Shown: positions 1-9,012, numbered from the stretch's first letter. The stretch is 64,000 nt of DNA from Palsa-1150 sp036490515 (GCA_036490515.1 DASXDU010000005.1:62001-126000); one strand, 5' to 3'. Numbers and translations are program-made. The notes: a model not told the origin generated them from the letters alone.

Positions 1-252
1 CTGGAGGAAGCCCGAGAGGCGGAGGACGGGGTGCTCGCGGGCGCGGCGCTCGCGGTCGAACTCGGCGCGCAGGTCGTCGAGCTCCTCGCCCTGCCGCGCC
101 ACCTCGTCGCGGAGGCCGGCGTCGGGCGCGGCGGCAGCTACCGCGCCGCCGGGAGCTACGGGGGGCGCTGCTGGGGAGGGCGCGTCGTCGGCGCGGGCGC
201 TGGCGGAGAAGGTCGCCAGCGCCGCTGCGCCGAGAAACGCGAGCCGTCGCAT
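1..252 (-). CDS. Secreted porin-like protein (N-terminus only)
   Basis: The first 84 codons are present and the gene runs off the left edge. The ATG at 252 comes three bases after the TAA of the gene upstream, so the two are surely co-transcribed. The first 22 or so residues are a Sec signal peptide (MRRLAFLGAAAL, then SASARA). An Ala/Pro-rich stretch and a short charged coiled coil (EELDDLRAEFDRERR) follow, and the visible part ends in VLRLSGFLQ. A coiled coil leading into a first beta strand of the type LRLSGFLQ is common in myxobacterial trimeric porins of the phosphate-selective O/P type. Porin is an inference from this N-terminus and from the binding-protein partner; the barrel itself lies outside the window. 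Confidence 0.6.
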   Translation of the reverse strand, partial: MRRLAFLGAAALATFSASARADDAPSPAAPPVAPGGAVAAAAPDAGLRDEVARQGEELDDLRAEFDRERRAREHPVLRLSGFLQ

Positions 253-255
253 CCC

Positions 256-1842
256 TTACGGGTTGAGCGGCGCGAGACCGCCGTCCGGCGTCGACGGGAG
301 GACGACGCCCGACTTGTTGACCACCGTCGCGGTCACGCCGGTGCTGCCCCCCTCGCAATACCCGTTGAAGCAGCCGCCGCCGCCCGAGCAAGTCGCGCTC
401 GACGTGCACGTCGTGCAGCTCGCGGGCAAGGTGCCGGCGTTCGTGATCTTGCTGAGGAAGTAGCACGTGCACGGCGACGCGGGCGTGTACGCGGTCAGCG
501 GCTGCCCGTCACCGGAGCGCTGGACCTGCATCGCGCAGTTCGGCGTGAGGCCGACCTCGACGATGTCGCCGAGGCCGTCGATGGGCGTGCCGCCGTCGAC
601 GATCCCGCCGGGCGGCGCCGGGTTCGGGTTCCCGAGGACGAGGTCCGTGATGTACTTCACCGCGGGGTTGGTCGGGACGCCCGAGCCGTCGACCGGCGCG
701 ATGTACACGGTGGGGGACCAGAGCGTGTAGTGCCCGTCGCGAATGTTCTGCTTGTCGAAGCTGCCCGTCGTCGAGTCGGGGTAGTAGGCGCCCGTCTCGT
801 TGAAGGCCGAGAACGCGAGGACGTCGACCCCCTTGCCCCGGTTCGCGTCGAAGACCTCGTCGCCGAGGATGCCGATCGTCTGCGACCCGGTCGCCGTCTC
901 GACGGCCGTGAGGACCTGCGTGGAAGCGGACTCGAGGTGGCGTCCGTCGGTCGTCCCGCCGTCGGCCGTCGCGAGCGTCATCTCGGCGGCGGTGAGGCCG
1001 ATGTTGAGCGCCGTCGCGACGAGGGTGCTCTTCGTCGCCGGCCGCAGGAAGAACTGGGTCGGGTCGTTCCACTCCTTGTTGCCGCCGTACGTGACCGGGT
1101 TGTTCGCCCCGTCGCCGAACGCGTAGTAGGCCTCGGCCGCAGAGATCGCGGTCTCCGACGCGAACTCCGCCGACGGGACGATGAACGTGTACGCCTGGAT
1201 CGGGCCGTTGAACTGGCCGATGCCGGACGGCGGGCTGCCGAGCCCCGCGCAGCTGCTGGGGAAGAGCGCCGAGATGCCGAGGTTCGGCGGCGTCCCGTTG
1301 TTCGGGTCCGTCGTGCAGGTGTTCTCGGCGTCGGCCGTCGTCCAGCCCGCGTTCTCCGCGGTGGACGGGATGTAGAGCATGCTCGTGCCCTTGGGGATCG
1401 CCGTCCCCTCGTAGAGCGCGGGCGACAGGGTGCACGACCCCGTGAGCATGAACGCGATCGTGATGTTCGCCTCGTCGCGGAGCTGGCGGCCGAGGAGCTT
1501 GAGGAGGGGCTCCTGGGTGTCGCCCGACTCGATGTAGACGACGGTGCCCGGCAGCGAGCTGCACGCGGGGGCCGGGCCGCCGTCGCCGCCGCTGCTCGTC
1601 CCGCCGCTGCTGCTGGCGCTCCCCGAGCTGCTCGCGCTGCCGCTGCTGCTGGCGCTTCCGCTGCTGCTCGCCGACCCGCTGCTGCTGGCGGTGCCGCCGC
1701 TGCTCGTCGTGTGATCGCTGCCCGCGTCGTTGACCGGCGGAGTGGTTCCGGAGCTCGAGCTGCTCGAGCATGCGTACACGGTGCTCGTCGCGACCAGGCC
1801 CCCGGCGAGCAGTGTCAGCGCATTCGTTCGATTCATTCTCAT
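256..1842 (-). CDS. Lipoprotein with PstS-like periplasmic binding fold
   Basis: 528 residues. The signal peptide ends in the lipobox VYAC, with the lipidated Cys near residue 25, followed by a Ser/Gly/Ala linker of repeated SSSGSAS units to about residue 90. The body has features of phosphate-type solute-binding proteins: an early strand with a Ser/Gly loop (YIESGDTQE), a central region with repeated Ala-Thr helices, and near the C-terminus an IRDGHYTLWSP segment like the DGxYPL hinge strand of PstS-type proteins. The start is set by GGAGGG seven bases before the ATG. It is followed at once by a porin-like gene, so ligand capture plus outer-membrane entry is a reasonable guess. The ligand is not known and no ABC permease genes are visible. 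Confidence 0.6.
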   Translation of the reverse strand: MRMNRTNALTLLAGGLVATSTVYACSSSSSSGTTPPVNDAGSDHTTSSGGTASSSGSASSSGSASSSGSASSSGSASSSGGTSSGGDGGPAPACSSLPGTVVYIESGDTQEPLLKLLGRQLRDEANITIAFMLTGSCTLSPALYEGTAIPKGTSMLYIPSTAENAGWTTADAENTCTTDPNNGTPPNLGISALFPSSCAGLGSPPSGIGQFNGPIQAYTFIVPSAEFASETAISAAEAYYAFGDGANNPVTYGGNKEWNDPTQFFLRPATKSTLVATALNIGLTAAEMTLATADGGTTDGRHLESASTQVLTAVETATGSQTIGILGDEVFDANRGKGVDVLAFSAFNETGAYYPDSTTGSFDKQNIRDGHYTLWSPTVYIAPVDGSGVPTNPAVKYITDLVLGNPNPAPPGGIVDGGTPIDGLGDIVEVGLTPNCAMQVQRSGDGQPLTAYTPASPCTCYFLSKITNAGTLPASCTTCTSSATCSGGGGCFNGYCEGGSTGVTATVVNKSGVVLPSTPDGGLAPLNP

Positions 1843-1940
1843 GGAAGATCCCTCCGTGTCACAGCCGTGTCGTTCGCGGCGCCACGAGAATGCCCCTTGT
1901 GCAAGTGCTCTGCCGTTACACGTCGTCGACCGGAAGTGAC

Positions 1941-1957
1941 ACGGACGTTACGTCCGT
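1941..1957. promoter_or_regulatory. Perfect 17-bp inverted repeat, candidate operator
   Basis: ACGGACGT-T-ACGTCCGT: two perfect 8-base arms around one base. It lies about 100 bases upstream of the PstS-like lipoprotein and just after the stop of the DUF4337 gene. No T-run follows on either strand and the centre is too tight for a large hairpin loop, so an operator is more likely than a terminator. Confidence 0.45.
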
Positions 1958-1966
1958 CGCGCTCAC

Positions 1967-2776
1967 TCAGGGCGTGTCGTGAGGTGCGTCGGGCTTTCCG
2001 TCGCCGTCCTCGTCGCCCTCCACGAGGGGCGCCCGCTTCTGCGCCTCGGTGATCTTCGCCTCGGCCAGCTCGAGGGCCGAGCGCGTGTGGAGGTAAGTGC
2101 GCCCGATGAGCGTCGCGGCCCCCACGGCGAAGAACAGCGACACGTACCAGACGCGCCGGTTCGCGAGCAGGAGCGCGACCGACGCGATGATGATGCCGAT
2201 CTCCGCGCAGAGCTGCGCGCGCTCGTACCACTCGGCGGCCTCCGAGTGCGCCTCGATCTTGCCCTCGTAGCACTCGGCGTCCTCCTTGGCCTCGTGCGCG
2301 TCGTGTGCGTACTCGGCTGCGAGGTGCCGGAGGTGCTGCTCGTCTTCGGGATCGGGCGTGAGGACGTCGGCGAGCTCCTTGGTCGAGAGGGCGATGGCCT
2401 GCTTCAGCTCCTGCGTGTCCTCGTCGTCCGACTTGCCGGAGACGCGCTTGACGGAGTCGACGCGCGACTCGAACTTCTCGACCTCGCTCTTGGTCGGCGT
2501 GATCGCGTGGAGCATCTCGAGATCGGCCTGCATGACGCGGTGCTTGGTCGACTCGGCCTGGTAGACGCCGAGCTTGTTCGACTGCTCCACCATCGTCGCG
2601 ATGAGCTCCGTGCGCGCGCCCCCGACCATCGCGGCACAGAAGGCGAGCATCACGCCGAGCAGCGCCATGGTGATGCCGATCGCCTTGCCGGGCCCTCCGT
2701 CACCGTCACCATGCCCGTGCCCGTGGCCCCCCTTGGCGTGCTCGATGTGCTCCGCGAGCTCGTGTACCTGCGCCAT
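1967..2776 (-). CDS. DUF4337-type membrane protein
   Basis: 269 residues. A His/Gly/Asp-rich cytoplasmic N-terminus (GHGHGHGDGDGG) precedes one membrane helix at about residues 30-52. A long charged, probably coiled-coil domain follows (about 55-185), and then two close helices at about 190-230 (IGIIIASVALLLA and VSLFFAVGAATLIG). This helix, coil, two-helix layout matches DUF4337, whose function is unknown. The His-rich tail could bind metal, but that is speculation. The start is supported by GGAGGGAGCG next to the ATG. It lies 33 bases downstream of the hybrid histidine kinase on the same strand and may be read with it. Confidence 0.7.
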   Translation of the reverse strand: MAQVHELAEHIEHAKGGHGHGHGDGDGGPGKAIGITMALLGVMLAFCAAMVGGARTELIATMVEQSNKLGVYQAESTKHRVMQADLEMLHAITPTKSEVEKFESRVDSVKRVSGKSDDEDTQELKQAIALSTKELADVLTPDPEDEQHLRHLAAEYAHDAHEAKEDAECYEGKIEAHSEAAEWYERAQLCAEIGIIIASVALLLANRRVWYVSLFFAVGAATLIGRTYLHTRSALELAEAKITEAQKRAPLVEGDEDGDGKPDAPHDTP

Positions 2777-2809
2777 CGCTCCCTCCGGGAAGCGGGGGAG
2801 GGTATCAGA

Positions 2810-4723
2810 TCACCCGTCGATGGCGCGGCGGACGGCCAGCGCGAGCGCGGGCCAGGAGTACGGCTTCTCGAGGAGCTGGACCGAGCCGGCCTCGAGGAGC
2901 GCCGCGAGCTGCGTCGACTCGGGCGCGTAGCCGGTGGTGAAGAGGACGCGTACCCCCGGGCGGAGGGCGCGCATGCGCTCGTACGCCGGTATTGCGCCCA
3001 TCTTCGGCATGACGACGTCGAGGACTACGAGCGCGATCGCGTCGGGCTGCGCGGTGTAGACGCGGACCGCTTCCTCGCCGTCGCCGGTCGAGAGGACGCG
3101 GTACCCGAGCTCGGTGAGCGTGGTCGTCACGAGCTCGCGGAGGGCGGGTGCGTCCTCCGCGAGGAGGACCGTCTCGGTCCCGCCGCGCGGCGCAGGAGCG
3201 ACGTCCTCGACGCGCTCGACCGGGGCGTACGCGTCGGCCAGCGGGACGTGGACGAGGAAGGTGGTCCCCGCGCCGGGCGTGCTCTCGACGTGCACCGCGC
3301 CACCGTGCTGCTCGACGATGCCGTGGACCGTGGCGAGCCCCAGGCCGGTGCCGCGCTCCTTGGTCGTGAAGAACGGCTCGAACACGCGCGCCATCGTGGG
3401 CGTGTCCATGCCGACGCCGCTGTCGGTGACGGAGAGCTCGGCGAAGCGGCCGGCGCGCGCCCAGCGGTTGGCGGCGAGGTACGCGCCGTCGACGGAGACG
3501 GACCTGACGCGGATGCCGACGGTGCCACCGTCGGGCATGGCCTGGCGCGCGTTCGTGCAGAGGTTGAATACGATCTGCTCGATCTGGACGGGGTCCGCAC
3601 GCACGACGAGCGGATCGTCCCCGACGTCGACGGCGAGCTCCACGTCCTCGCCGAGGATGCGCGCGAGGAGCTTGGTGACGTCGCGGATAGCCCGGTTGAG
3701 GTCCATCGGCGCGAGCTGGATGATCTGCTTTCGCGAGAACGCGAGGAGCTTTCGCGTGAGCTCGGCCCCGCGCTGCGCCGCCGCAACCGACTCGCGCAAG
3801 GCCTTGGCGTCCGCGTGGTCGGGCGGCAGGCGCCGGAGGGCGAGCTCGGTGAAGCCGATGATGATGGCGAGGATGTTGTTGAAGTCGTGCGCGACGCCGC
3901 CGGCCAGGACGCCGATGGCTTCCATCTTCTGCGACTGCTGGAGCTGGACCTCGAGGCTGCGCCGGTCGGTGACGTCGCGGCAGTTGCTCACGATCGCGCG
4001 GACCGCCGGGTCGTGGAGGAGGTTGGTCGCGGTCCCCTCGAGCCAGCGCCACGCGCCCGAGAGGTGACGCATGCGGAACATGCCGTCGAGGCATGCGCCG
4101 TTCGGGGCCGCGCGCACGGCGAGGGGGACGTGTGCGTCCTCGGGGTGGACGAGGTCGAGCACGGGCCGCCCGACGATGCTCGCCGCGTCTCGGTCGAGCA
4201 TGCGCATGACCGCGGGGCTCGCGTATACGATCCGCTCGGCCTCGTCGATGAGGAGGATGCAGTCGGCCCCGTTCTCGACGAGCGCGCGGAAGCGCTCCTC
4301 ACTCGCGCGAAGGGACTCGGTCGCGGCGCTGTGGCGCTCCTCGGCGTCGTGCCGGGCGGTGACGTCCCAGACGACGCCTGCCATGCCGGACGTCTTGCCG
4401 TCGGCGTCGAGCAGGACGTGCCCGCGGCACGTGACCCAGCGCGTCCCGCCCGTCGCGACCAGGACGCGGTGGTCCACCTCGTAGGGAGCGCCCTCGTCGA
4501 GTGCGCGGCGGATCGCCCGTACGACGTCCTGCCGATCCTGCTCCGGGATGACGGCGAGGTACGCGTCGAAGGTGCCCTCGAAGGCCCCCGGCGCGAGGCC
4601 GAGGAGCTTCTCCAACCCGGGCGACCAGCGGACCCGCTGCGTCGCGAGGTCCCAGCGCCAGACCTGGACGTCGGCGGCGTCCAGGGCCTCGAAGAGCGAC
4701 GGGTCGAAGCGAGGGCGCGTCAC
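2810..4723 (-). CDS. PAS-PAS hybrid sensor histidine kinase
   Basis: 637 residues, GTG start. No membrane helix is visible, so it should be a soluble sensor. Domains in order: PAS at about 20-125, PAS at about 145-255, HisKA with phospho-acceptor His279 (GGVAHDFNN), HATPase with N box (NLCTNARQ near 387-394), DSGVG at 434-438 and GTGLGL at 458-463, then a C-terminal receiver domain with acidic pair Glu523/Asp524, phospho-acceptor Asp569 (VVLDVVMP) and Lys620. The HDFNN H-box with a C-terminal receiver is typical of the large PAS-HK-REC class. No separate response regulator is encoded nearby, so the output partner is unknown. Confidence 0.93.
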   Translation of the reverse strand: MTRPRFDPSLFEALDAADVQVWRWDLATQRVRWSPGLEKLLGLAPGAFEGTFDAYLAVIPEQDRQDVVRAIRRALDEGAPYEVDHRVLVATGGTRWVTCRGHVLLDADGKTSGMAGVVWDVTARHDAEERHSAATESLRASEERFRALVENGADCILLIDEAERIVYASPAVMRMLDRDAASIVGRPVLDLVHPEDAHVPLAVRAAPNGACLDGMFRMRHLSGAWRWLEGTATNLLHDPAVRAIVSNCRDVTDRRSLEVQLQQSQKMEAIGVLAGGVAHDFNNILAIIIGFTELALRRLPPDHADAKALRESVAAAQRGAELTRKLLAFSRKQIIQLAPMDLNRAIRDVTKLLARILGEDVELAVDVGDDPLVVRADPVQIEQIVFNLCTNARQAMPDGGTVGIRVRSVSVDGAYLAANRWARAGRFAELSVTDSGVGMDTPTMARVFEPFFTTKERGTGLGLATVHGIVEQHGGAVHVESTPGAGTTFLVHVPLADAYAPVERVEDVAPAPRGGTETVLLAEDAPALRELVTTTLTELGYRVLSTGDGEEAVRVYTAQPDAIALVVLDVVMPKMGAIPAYERMRALRPGVRVLFTTGYAPESTQLAALLEAGSVQLLEKPYSWPALALAVRRAIDG

Positions 4724-4777
4724 GGTCTCTCGACGAGCGTAGCGCTTCCCGGCGGAGCTCGGCTCGAACGACGGCCC

Positions 4778-6454
4778 CTATCGCCCGAGGCCGCGCAGGA
4801 GGATCTGGCCGAGGAGCTCGTCACCGATGGCGAGCGTCGCGCGGGCGTTTCCTGCGTGCTCGCCCCATCCGACGGTCAGGGGCGACGCCGCCGGGGCGTC
4901 GGAGCGGCAGCACCCGGGTGGGACGACGATTGCCGCAAAGCTGGCCTCGCCGGCGAGCTCCTTCACCGCGTGCTCGGTGCCGTGGATGGTGCGGAGCGTC
5001 GATGCGGGGTGCGTCAGCGCGAGAAGATCCTTCGGCGACTGTCCCACCGCGACGTCCACCTCGTCGTCGCGCTGCGCCCACGCGAGCCCGGGCGGCGAGA
5101 GCTCGGCGCTGGCCCTCGTCGGATCCACGTCGTCGTGTGCTGCCGACGGGCGCGAGGGGAACATGAGGATGGAAGCCTTGCCGACGCCGGGGACGTCCGC
5201 GGGCTGGACCTGTCCCGCCCGCAGCGGAAGCGTGCGGCGAAGCGCGTCCGCGACCGAGGGCTGGGACGCGAGGTCGACGAATCCGCGCATCGCCGCGGAG
5301 GTCGAGGAGGCGTCCTTCACGGGAGTACGCACCGTCATCCCGGTGACGGAGCGCCGCAGGACGAAGGCCGCCGCCTCCCAGTCGCCGCGGCCTCGGGCCC
5401 ACGCGGCGAGCGCGTCCGCGAGCTTGGACGAGCCGTTCGGGCCGAGGATCGGCGCGAGCGACTTGCCGAGGCAGGGCCCGAGCGAGGCTGCGTCGTCGGT
5501 GCGGGTGTCGATCGTGTCGCTCCAGAGCAGCGCGGCGACCGTCTCCCGCGGGCTGTCGAGCATCGGCGCCGCGTCCGCCGGGCGCATCGCGGTCACGCGC
5601 CGGCGAGCGGCGTTGTCGCCGACCTTGGGCACCATCGTCGCGTGCGCGTCGAGCCCCTGCTCGTCGGCATCTACCTCGAGGCGGGCGTCGGCGAGATCGC
5701 CCGCGGCCGCGACCGCGTCGCGCACGCCGGGCGTGAAGCAAGCCGCGACCGCGCTGGCGTCGACCTCGGGCGGAAGCACGTCACGCAGCGCGCTCGCCAG
5801 GAAGACGGCCATCTTGTCCGAGAACGCGGGCGCGCCGCGGCCAGCACGCGCGAGGGCGTCCGGCGCCATCTGCAGCTCGAGGCCGGGCGTGGGCAGCGGC
5901 TCGGTGGGGAGGGTCCGCCACGCGTACGCGCCCAGGGTCTCGAGATCCTTGGGGTGGGACGCGACGACGAGCCAGCCCGAGCGCGTGATCGCGATTCCGG
6001 GTCCGGAAAGCGGGCCTTCGCGGGGGACGAGCCGCGTCATCCCCTCGAGCTCCTCCCCGCGGTAGCGCGCGGTCTCGCCGTCGACGAGCGCGACGCGGAC
6101 GCCGTCGGCGTCGGTGACGTGCATCGCGAGCGCGTAGACGACGCCGTCGGCCCCGTCCCCGAGCGCGAGGTGAAACGGCTTCGAGCCCGAGACGAGCGTT
6201 GCCAGGGACGGATCGGCGCCCGCCCAGGCGAGGAGGGCGCCCGCCGCGCTCTCGGGGGCGGACCGGAGGGCGGTCCCCGCGCCGCGGCGGATGCGCCCCC
6301 AGAAGGCGTCCGGTTCGCGCAACGTCCCGGCTGCGATCAGCCCCGTGGGTGCAGCGACGGGCCCGTGCGCATCCTCCTTGCCCTGTGATCCCCCGTCCCG
6401 TTTGCAGGACACCGCGAGCGCGGCAGCGAGGAGCAGGACCCAGCGAGCGCGCAT
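4778..6454 (-). CDS. Lipoprotein of unknown function
   Basis: 558 residues from the ATG at 6454, chosen because AAGGAGAAGGTG lies just before it; an ATG five codons upstream (6469) is also in frame. The short signal peptide ends in lipobox AVSC. The rest is an Ala- and Asp-rich exported domain with no membrane helix, including a strand-rich middle section and a CC pair near the C-terminus (PPGCCRSDAP). The general look recalls the DUF3352 class of exported proteins, but I cannot assign it. It sits 38 bases downstream of the GMC oxidoreductase on the same strand, so the two probably form a transcription unit. Confidence 0.75.
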   Translation of the reverse strand: MRARWVLLLAAALAVSCKRDGGSQGKEDAHGPVAAPTGLIAAGTLREPDAFWGRIRRGAGTALRSAPESAAGALLAWAGADPSLATLVSGSKPFHLALGDGADGVVYALAMHVTDADGVRVALVDGETARYRGEELEGMTRLVPREGPLSGPGIAITRSGWLVVASHPKDLETLGAYAWRTLPTEPLPTPGLELQMAPDALARAGRGAPAFSDKMAVFLASALRDVLPPEVDASAVAACFTPGVRDAVAAAGDLADARLEVDADEQGLDAHATMVPKVGDNAARRRVTAMRPADAAPMLDSPRETVAALLWSDTIDTRTDDAASLGPCLGKSLAPILGPNGSSKLADALAAWARGRGDWEAAAFVLRRSVTGMTVRTPVKDASSTSAAMRGFVDLASQPSVADALRRTLPLRAGQVQPADVPGVGKASILMFPSRPSAAHDDVDPTRASAELSPPGLAWAQRDDEVDVAVGQSPKDLLALTHPASTLRTIHGTEHAVKELAGEASFAAIVVPPGCCRSDAPAASPLTVGWGEHAGNARATLAIGDELLGQILLRGLGR

Positions 6455-6492
6455 CACCTTCTCCTTCATACCAGGCTCGCGCGCGCCGAGCC

Positions 6493-8049
6493 TCAGCGCG
6501 GGGGGATGCGGCTCATCGCGCGCTCGGCGAGGGCGGTGATCGTGAGCGACGGGTTGACCCCGGGGTTCGCGGAGATCGCCGACCCGTCGATGACCCAGAG
6601 GCCCTCGTACCCGAAGACGCGGTGGTCGCGGTCGATGACGCCGTCCTCGGCGCTCGCGCCCATGCAGCATCCGCCGAGGATGTGCGCGGTCGTCGGCACG
6701 CCGAACGCGGTCTCGGTGACGAGGCTCACGGGCAGACCGTCGAGCTTCTCGGCCACGCGCCGCGCGAGCTCGGTGGCCTCGGGGATGGACGCCGTGGGGG
6801 CCGCACCCTCGCCGAGCTCCGTCGTGAGCCCCGTCGCGAAGCCCGTCGTGAGCGCGCGCCCGAGCTTCATCCGCAGCGAGCCCTCGAGCGCGCGCATGTA
6901 GAGGAGGATGACGCTGTATCTCGCGAAGTCGGGGACCGTCACGGCGCGCAGGAGCTTCAGCGGATGACGGACGACCGTCCCCGCGAGGTTGGCCATGCGC
7001 GTCCAGAACGAGGCGCCTGCGACGTGCGGGGCGGCGAGCAGGCGGAAGAAGCCGGAGCCCGCGCCGTAGCGCGTCGGCTCGAGGTGGGAGTGGTCGTCGG
7101 TCTCGAGGATCGAGCCGATGGCGATGCCCTTCGAGAGATCGTGGTCGCGGCGCTGGCTGACGACCTCGATGAGCGACTCGGAGTTCGTGCGGACGCGCTC
7201 GCCGAGGCGATCGGACAGGCGCGGGAGGCCCGAGGGATCGGCCTTCATCCGGAGTAGCAGGTCGAGCGTGCCGAGGACGCCGCCCGCGAAGACGACGTTC
7301 TTCGCCTCGAAGACGCGCCCACCCCGCGCCTCGACGAGGTAGCCGCCGCCGCCGGCAGGGCGCACGGCGGTGACCTCGGTCTCGGTGAGGACCTCGAGGC
7401 CACGCTTTTCGGCGAGGTAGAGGTAGTTCCTGTCCAGGGTGTTCTTGGCGCCGTAGCGGCAGCCCGTCATGCATGCCCCGCACGAGATGCACCCTGTGCG
7501 CTCGGGCCCCTCGCCGCCGAAGAAGGGGTCGGGCACGGTCTTGCCTGGCTCGCCGAAGTAGACGGCGACGTCGGTCGGGTGAAAGTCGGCCTCGCGTCCC
7601 ATGTCGCGTGCGACGTCGCGGATCACCTCGTCGACGTACGTGACGTTGGGGTTGCGCGTGGCCCCGAGCATGCGCCTGGCCGTCGCGTAGTGCGCCGCGA
7701 GCTCGCCCTTCCAGTCGGCCAGCGTCCCCCACGAGGTAGCGGTGAAGAAACCGTCCTTCGGTACGGGCAGCGTGTTCGCGTAGACGAGCGAGCCGCCGCC
7801 GTAGCCGACGCCGTGGACGACGGTGAGGTGCGGGAAGAAGCTCATCTTGAAGATGCCTCGCATCCCGAGCCCCGGCATCCACATCCAGCGGCGAAGGTCC
7901 CAGTTCGTCTTCGGGAAGTCGTCCGGCGCGAAGCGGCGTCCCTTCTCGAGGAGGAGCACGCGGTACCCCTTCTCGACGAGGCGCAGCGCCGACACGCTCC
8001 CGCCGAACCCCGATCCGATGACGACGAAGTCGTGGGCACTGGCGCTCAT
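6493..8049 (-). CDS. GMC-family FAD oxidoreductase (cholesterol-oxidase-like)
   Basis: 518 residues from ATG 8049; an ATG six codons upstream (8067) is also possible. An N-terminal Rossmann motif, VVIGSGFGGSVSALRL, binds FAD. The C-terminus has the GMC signature (WVIDGSAISANPGVNPS, residues ILGGCCMG before it). At about residues 187-197 there are four cysteines spaced C-x2-C-x2-C-x3-C (CISCGACMTGC) followed by RYGAKNTLDRNYL, a block seen in the bacterial GMC branch related to cholesterol oxidase. It should oxidise an alcohol, perhaps a sterol or long-chain alcohol, using FAD. Substrate and electron acceptor are unknown. No signal peptide is seen. It diverges from glyQ with a short shared spacer. 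Confidence 0.88.
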   Translation of the reverse strand: MSASAHDFVVIGSGFGGSVSALRLVEKGYRVLLLEKGRRFAPDDFPKTNWDLRRWMWMPGLGMRGIFKMSFFPHLTVVHGVGYGGGSLVYANTLPVPKDGFFTATSWGTLADWKGELAAHYATARRMLGATRNPNVTYVDEVIRDVARDMGREADFHPTDVAVYFGEPGKTVPDPFFGGEGPERTGCISCGACMTGCRYGAKNTLDRNYLYLAEKRGLEVLTETEVTAVRPAGGGGYLVEARGGRVFEAKNVVFAGGVLGTLDLLLRMKADPSGLPRLSDRLGERVRTNSESLIEVVSQRRDHDLSKGIAIGSILETDDHSHLEPTRYGAGSGFFRLLAAPHVAGASFWTRMANLAGTVVRHPLKLLRAVTVPDFARYSVILLYMRALEGSLRMKLGRALTTGFATGLTTELGEGAAPTASIPEATELARRVAEKLDGLPVSLVTETAFGVPTTAHILGGCCMGASAEDGVIDRDHRVFGYEGLWVIDGSAISANPGVNPSLTITALAERAMSRIPPR

Positions 8050-8106
8050 GGTCTCGTCGCAGGTCATACCGCCGGAGGGCGTGCTACGACAGGGCCTTCC
8101 CCCGCC

Positions 8107-9012
8107 ATGTACTTCCAGGAAGTCATCCTCGCGCTCCACGACTTCTGGTCGAAGCGCGGCTGCCTCCTCGTGCAGCCCTACAACTCCGAGGTCGGCGCCG
8201 GCACGTTCAACCCGGCCACGTTCCTCCGCGCGCTCGGACCCGAGCCCTGGCACGTCGCGTACGTCGAGCCGTCGCGCCGCCCGACCGATGGCCGCTACGG
8301 CGACAACCCGAATCGGTCGCAGCAGTTCCACCAGTACCAGGTCATCCTCAAGCCCTCGCCGATCGACATCCAGGACCTCTACCTCCAGTCGCTCCTCGCC
8401 CTGGGGACCAAGCCCGAAGAGCATGACGTGCGGTTCGTGGAGGACGATTGGGAGTCGCCGACGCTCGGCGCGTGGGGCCTCGGCTGGCAGGTGTGGCTCG
8501 ACGGGCTCGAGATCTCGCAGTTCACGTATTTCCAGCAGGTGGGCGGCATCGACTGCAAGCCGGTGAGCGGAGAGCTCACCTACGGCCTCGAGCGCATCTG
8601 CATGTATCTGCAAGACGTGCCGAGCATGTACGACATCGCCTGGGCCCCCGGCACCACCTATGGGGACATCTGCAAGCGCGCCGAGTGGGAATGGTCGACG
8701 TACAACTTCGAGCAGGCGGACGTGGCGGCGCACTTCGCGGCGTTCGACCAGGCCGAGAAGGAGTGCAAACGCCTGCTCGTCCCCGGCGAGAAGGACCCGC
8801 TGAAGAAGCTCGTGCTCCCGGCGTACGACTTCGTCGTCAAGGGCGCGCATGCGTTCAACGTGCTCGACGCGCGCGGCGCCATCGGCGTCACCGAGCGGGC
8901 TCGCTTCATCGGCCGCGTTCGCGGGATGGCCAAGGGCGTGGCAGAGGCGTGGCTCGCGCAGCGCGAGGCGATGGGCTTCCCGCTGCTGAAGACGAAGGCA
9001 GCGGCAGAATGA
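8107..9012 (+). CDS. glyQ: Glycyl-tRNA synthetase alpha subunit
   Basis: 301 residues, the usual length for GlyQ. It opens with MYFQEVILALHDFWSKRGC and contains the class II core segments QPYNSEVGAGTFNP, YVEPSRRPTDGRYGDNPN and NRSQQFHQYQVILKPSP that are near-invariant in the bacterial alpha2beta2 enzyme. GlyQ holds the aminoacylation active site; the beta subunit GlyS binds the tRNA. In most bacteria glyS follows directly, but here the next gene is a small lipoprotein overlapping the stop codon (ATGA), and no glyS is present in the window. Confidence 0.98.
   Translation: MYFQEVILALHDFWSKRGCLLVQPYNSEVGAGTFNPATFLRALGPEPWHVAYVEPSRRPTDGRYGDNPNRSQQFHQYQVILKPSPIDIQDLYLQSLLALGTKPEEHDVRFVEDDWESPTLGAWGLGWQVWLDGLEISQFTYFQQVGGIDCKPVSGELTYGLERICMYLQDVPSMYDIAWAPGTTYGDICKRAEWEWSTYNFEQADVAAHFAAFDQAEKECKRLLVPGEKDPLKKLVLPAYDFVVKGAHAFNVLDARGAIGVTERARFIGRVRGMAKGVAEAWLAQREAMGFPLLKTKAAAE

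Noticed and set aside
1590..1700. Ser codon repeats as a minisatellite
   Set aside because: They encode the flexible Ser/Gly linker common after lipoprotein signals; codon mix suggests ordinary linker drift rather than a mobile repeat.
31..2052. 673-codon open frame on the plus strand
   Set aside because: Arg/Ala/Val-rich composition typical of the antisense of a GC-rich gene; it covers the clear lipoprotein gene on the other strand.
1979..6388. 1469-codon open frame on the plus strand
   Set aside because: Antisense of DUF4337, the histidine kinase and the lipoprotein gene; no domain or start signal.
6470..7882. Upstream extension of the lipoprotein gene at 4778-6454
   Set aside because: The frame is open but lies antiparallel within the GMC gene in another frame and lacks sensible sequence; the lipobox and Shine-Dalgarno fix the start at 6454.
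8081..8106. Riboswitch or T-box upstream of glyQ
   Set aside because: The spacer is too short and shows no T-box or glycine-riboswitch sequence.
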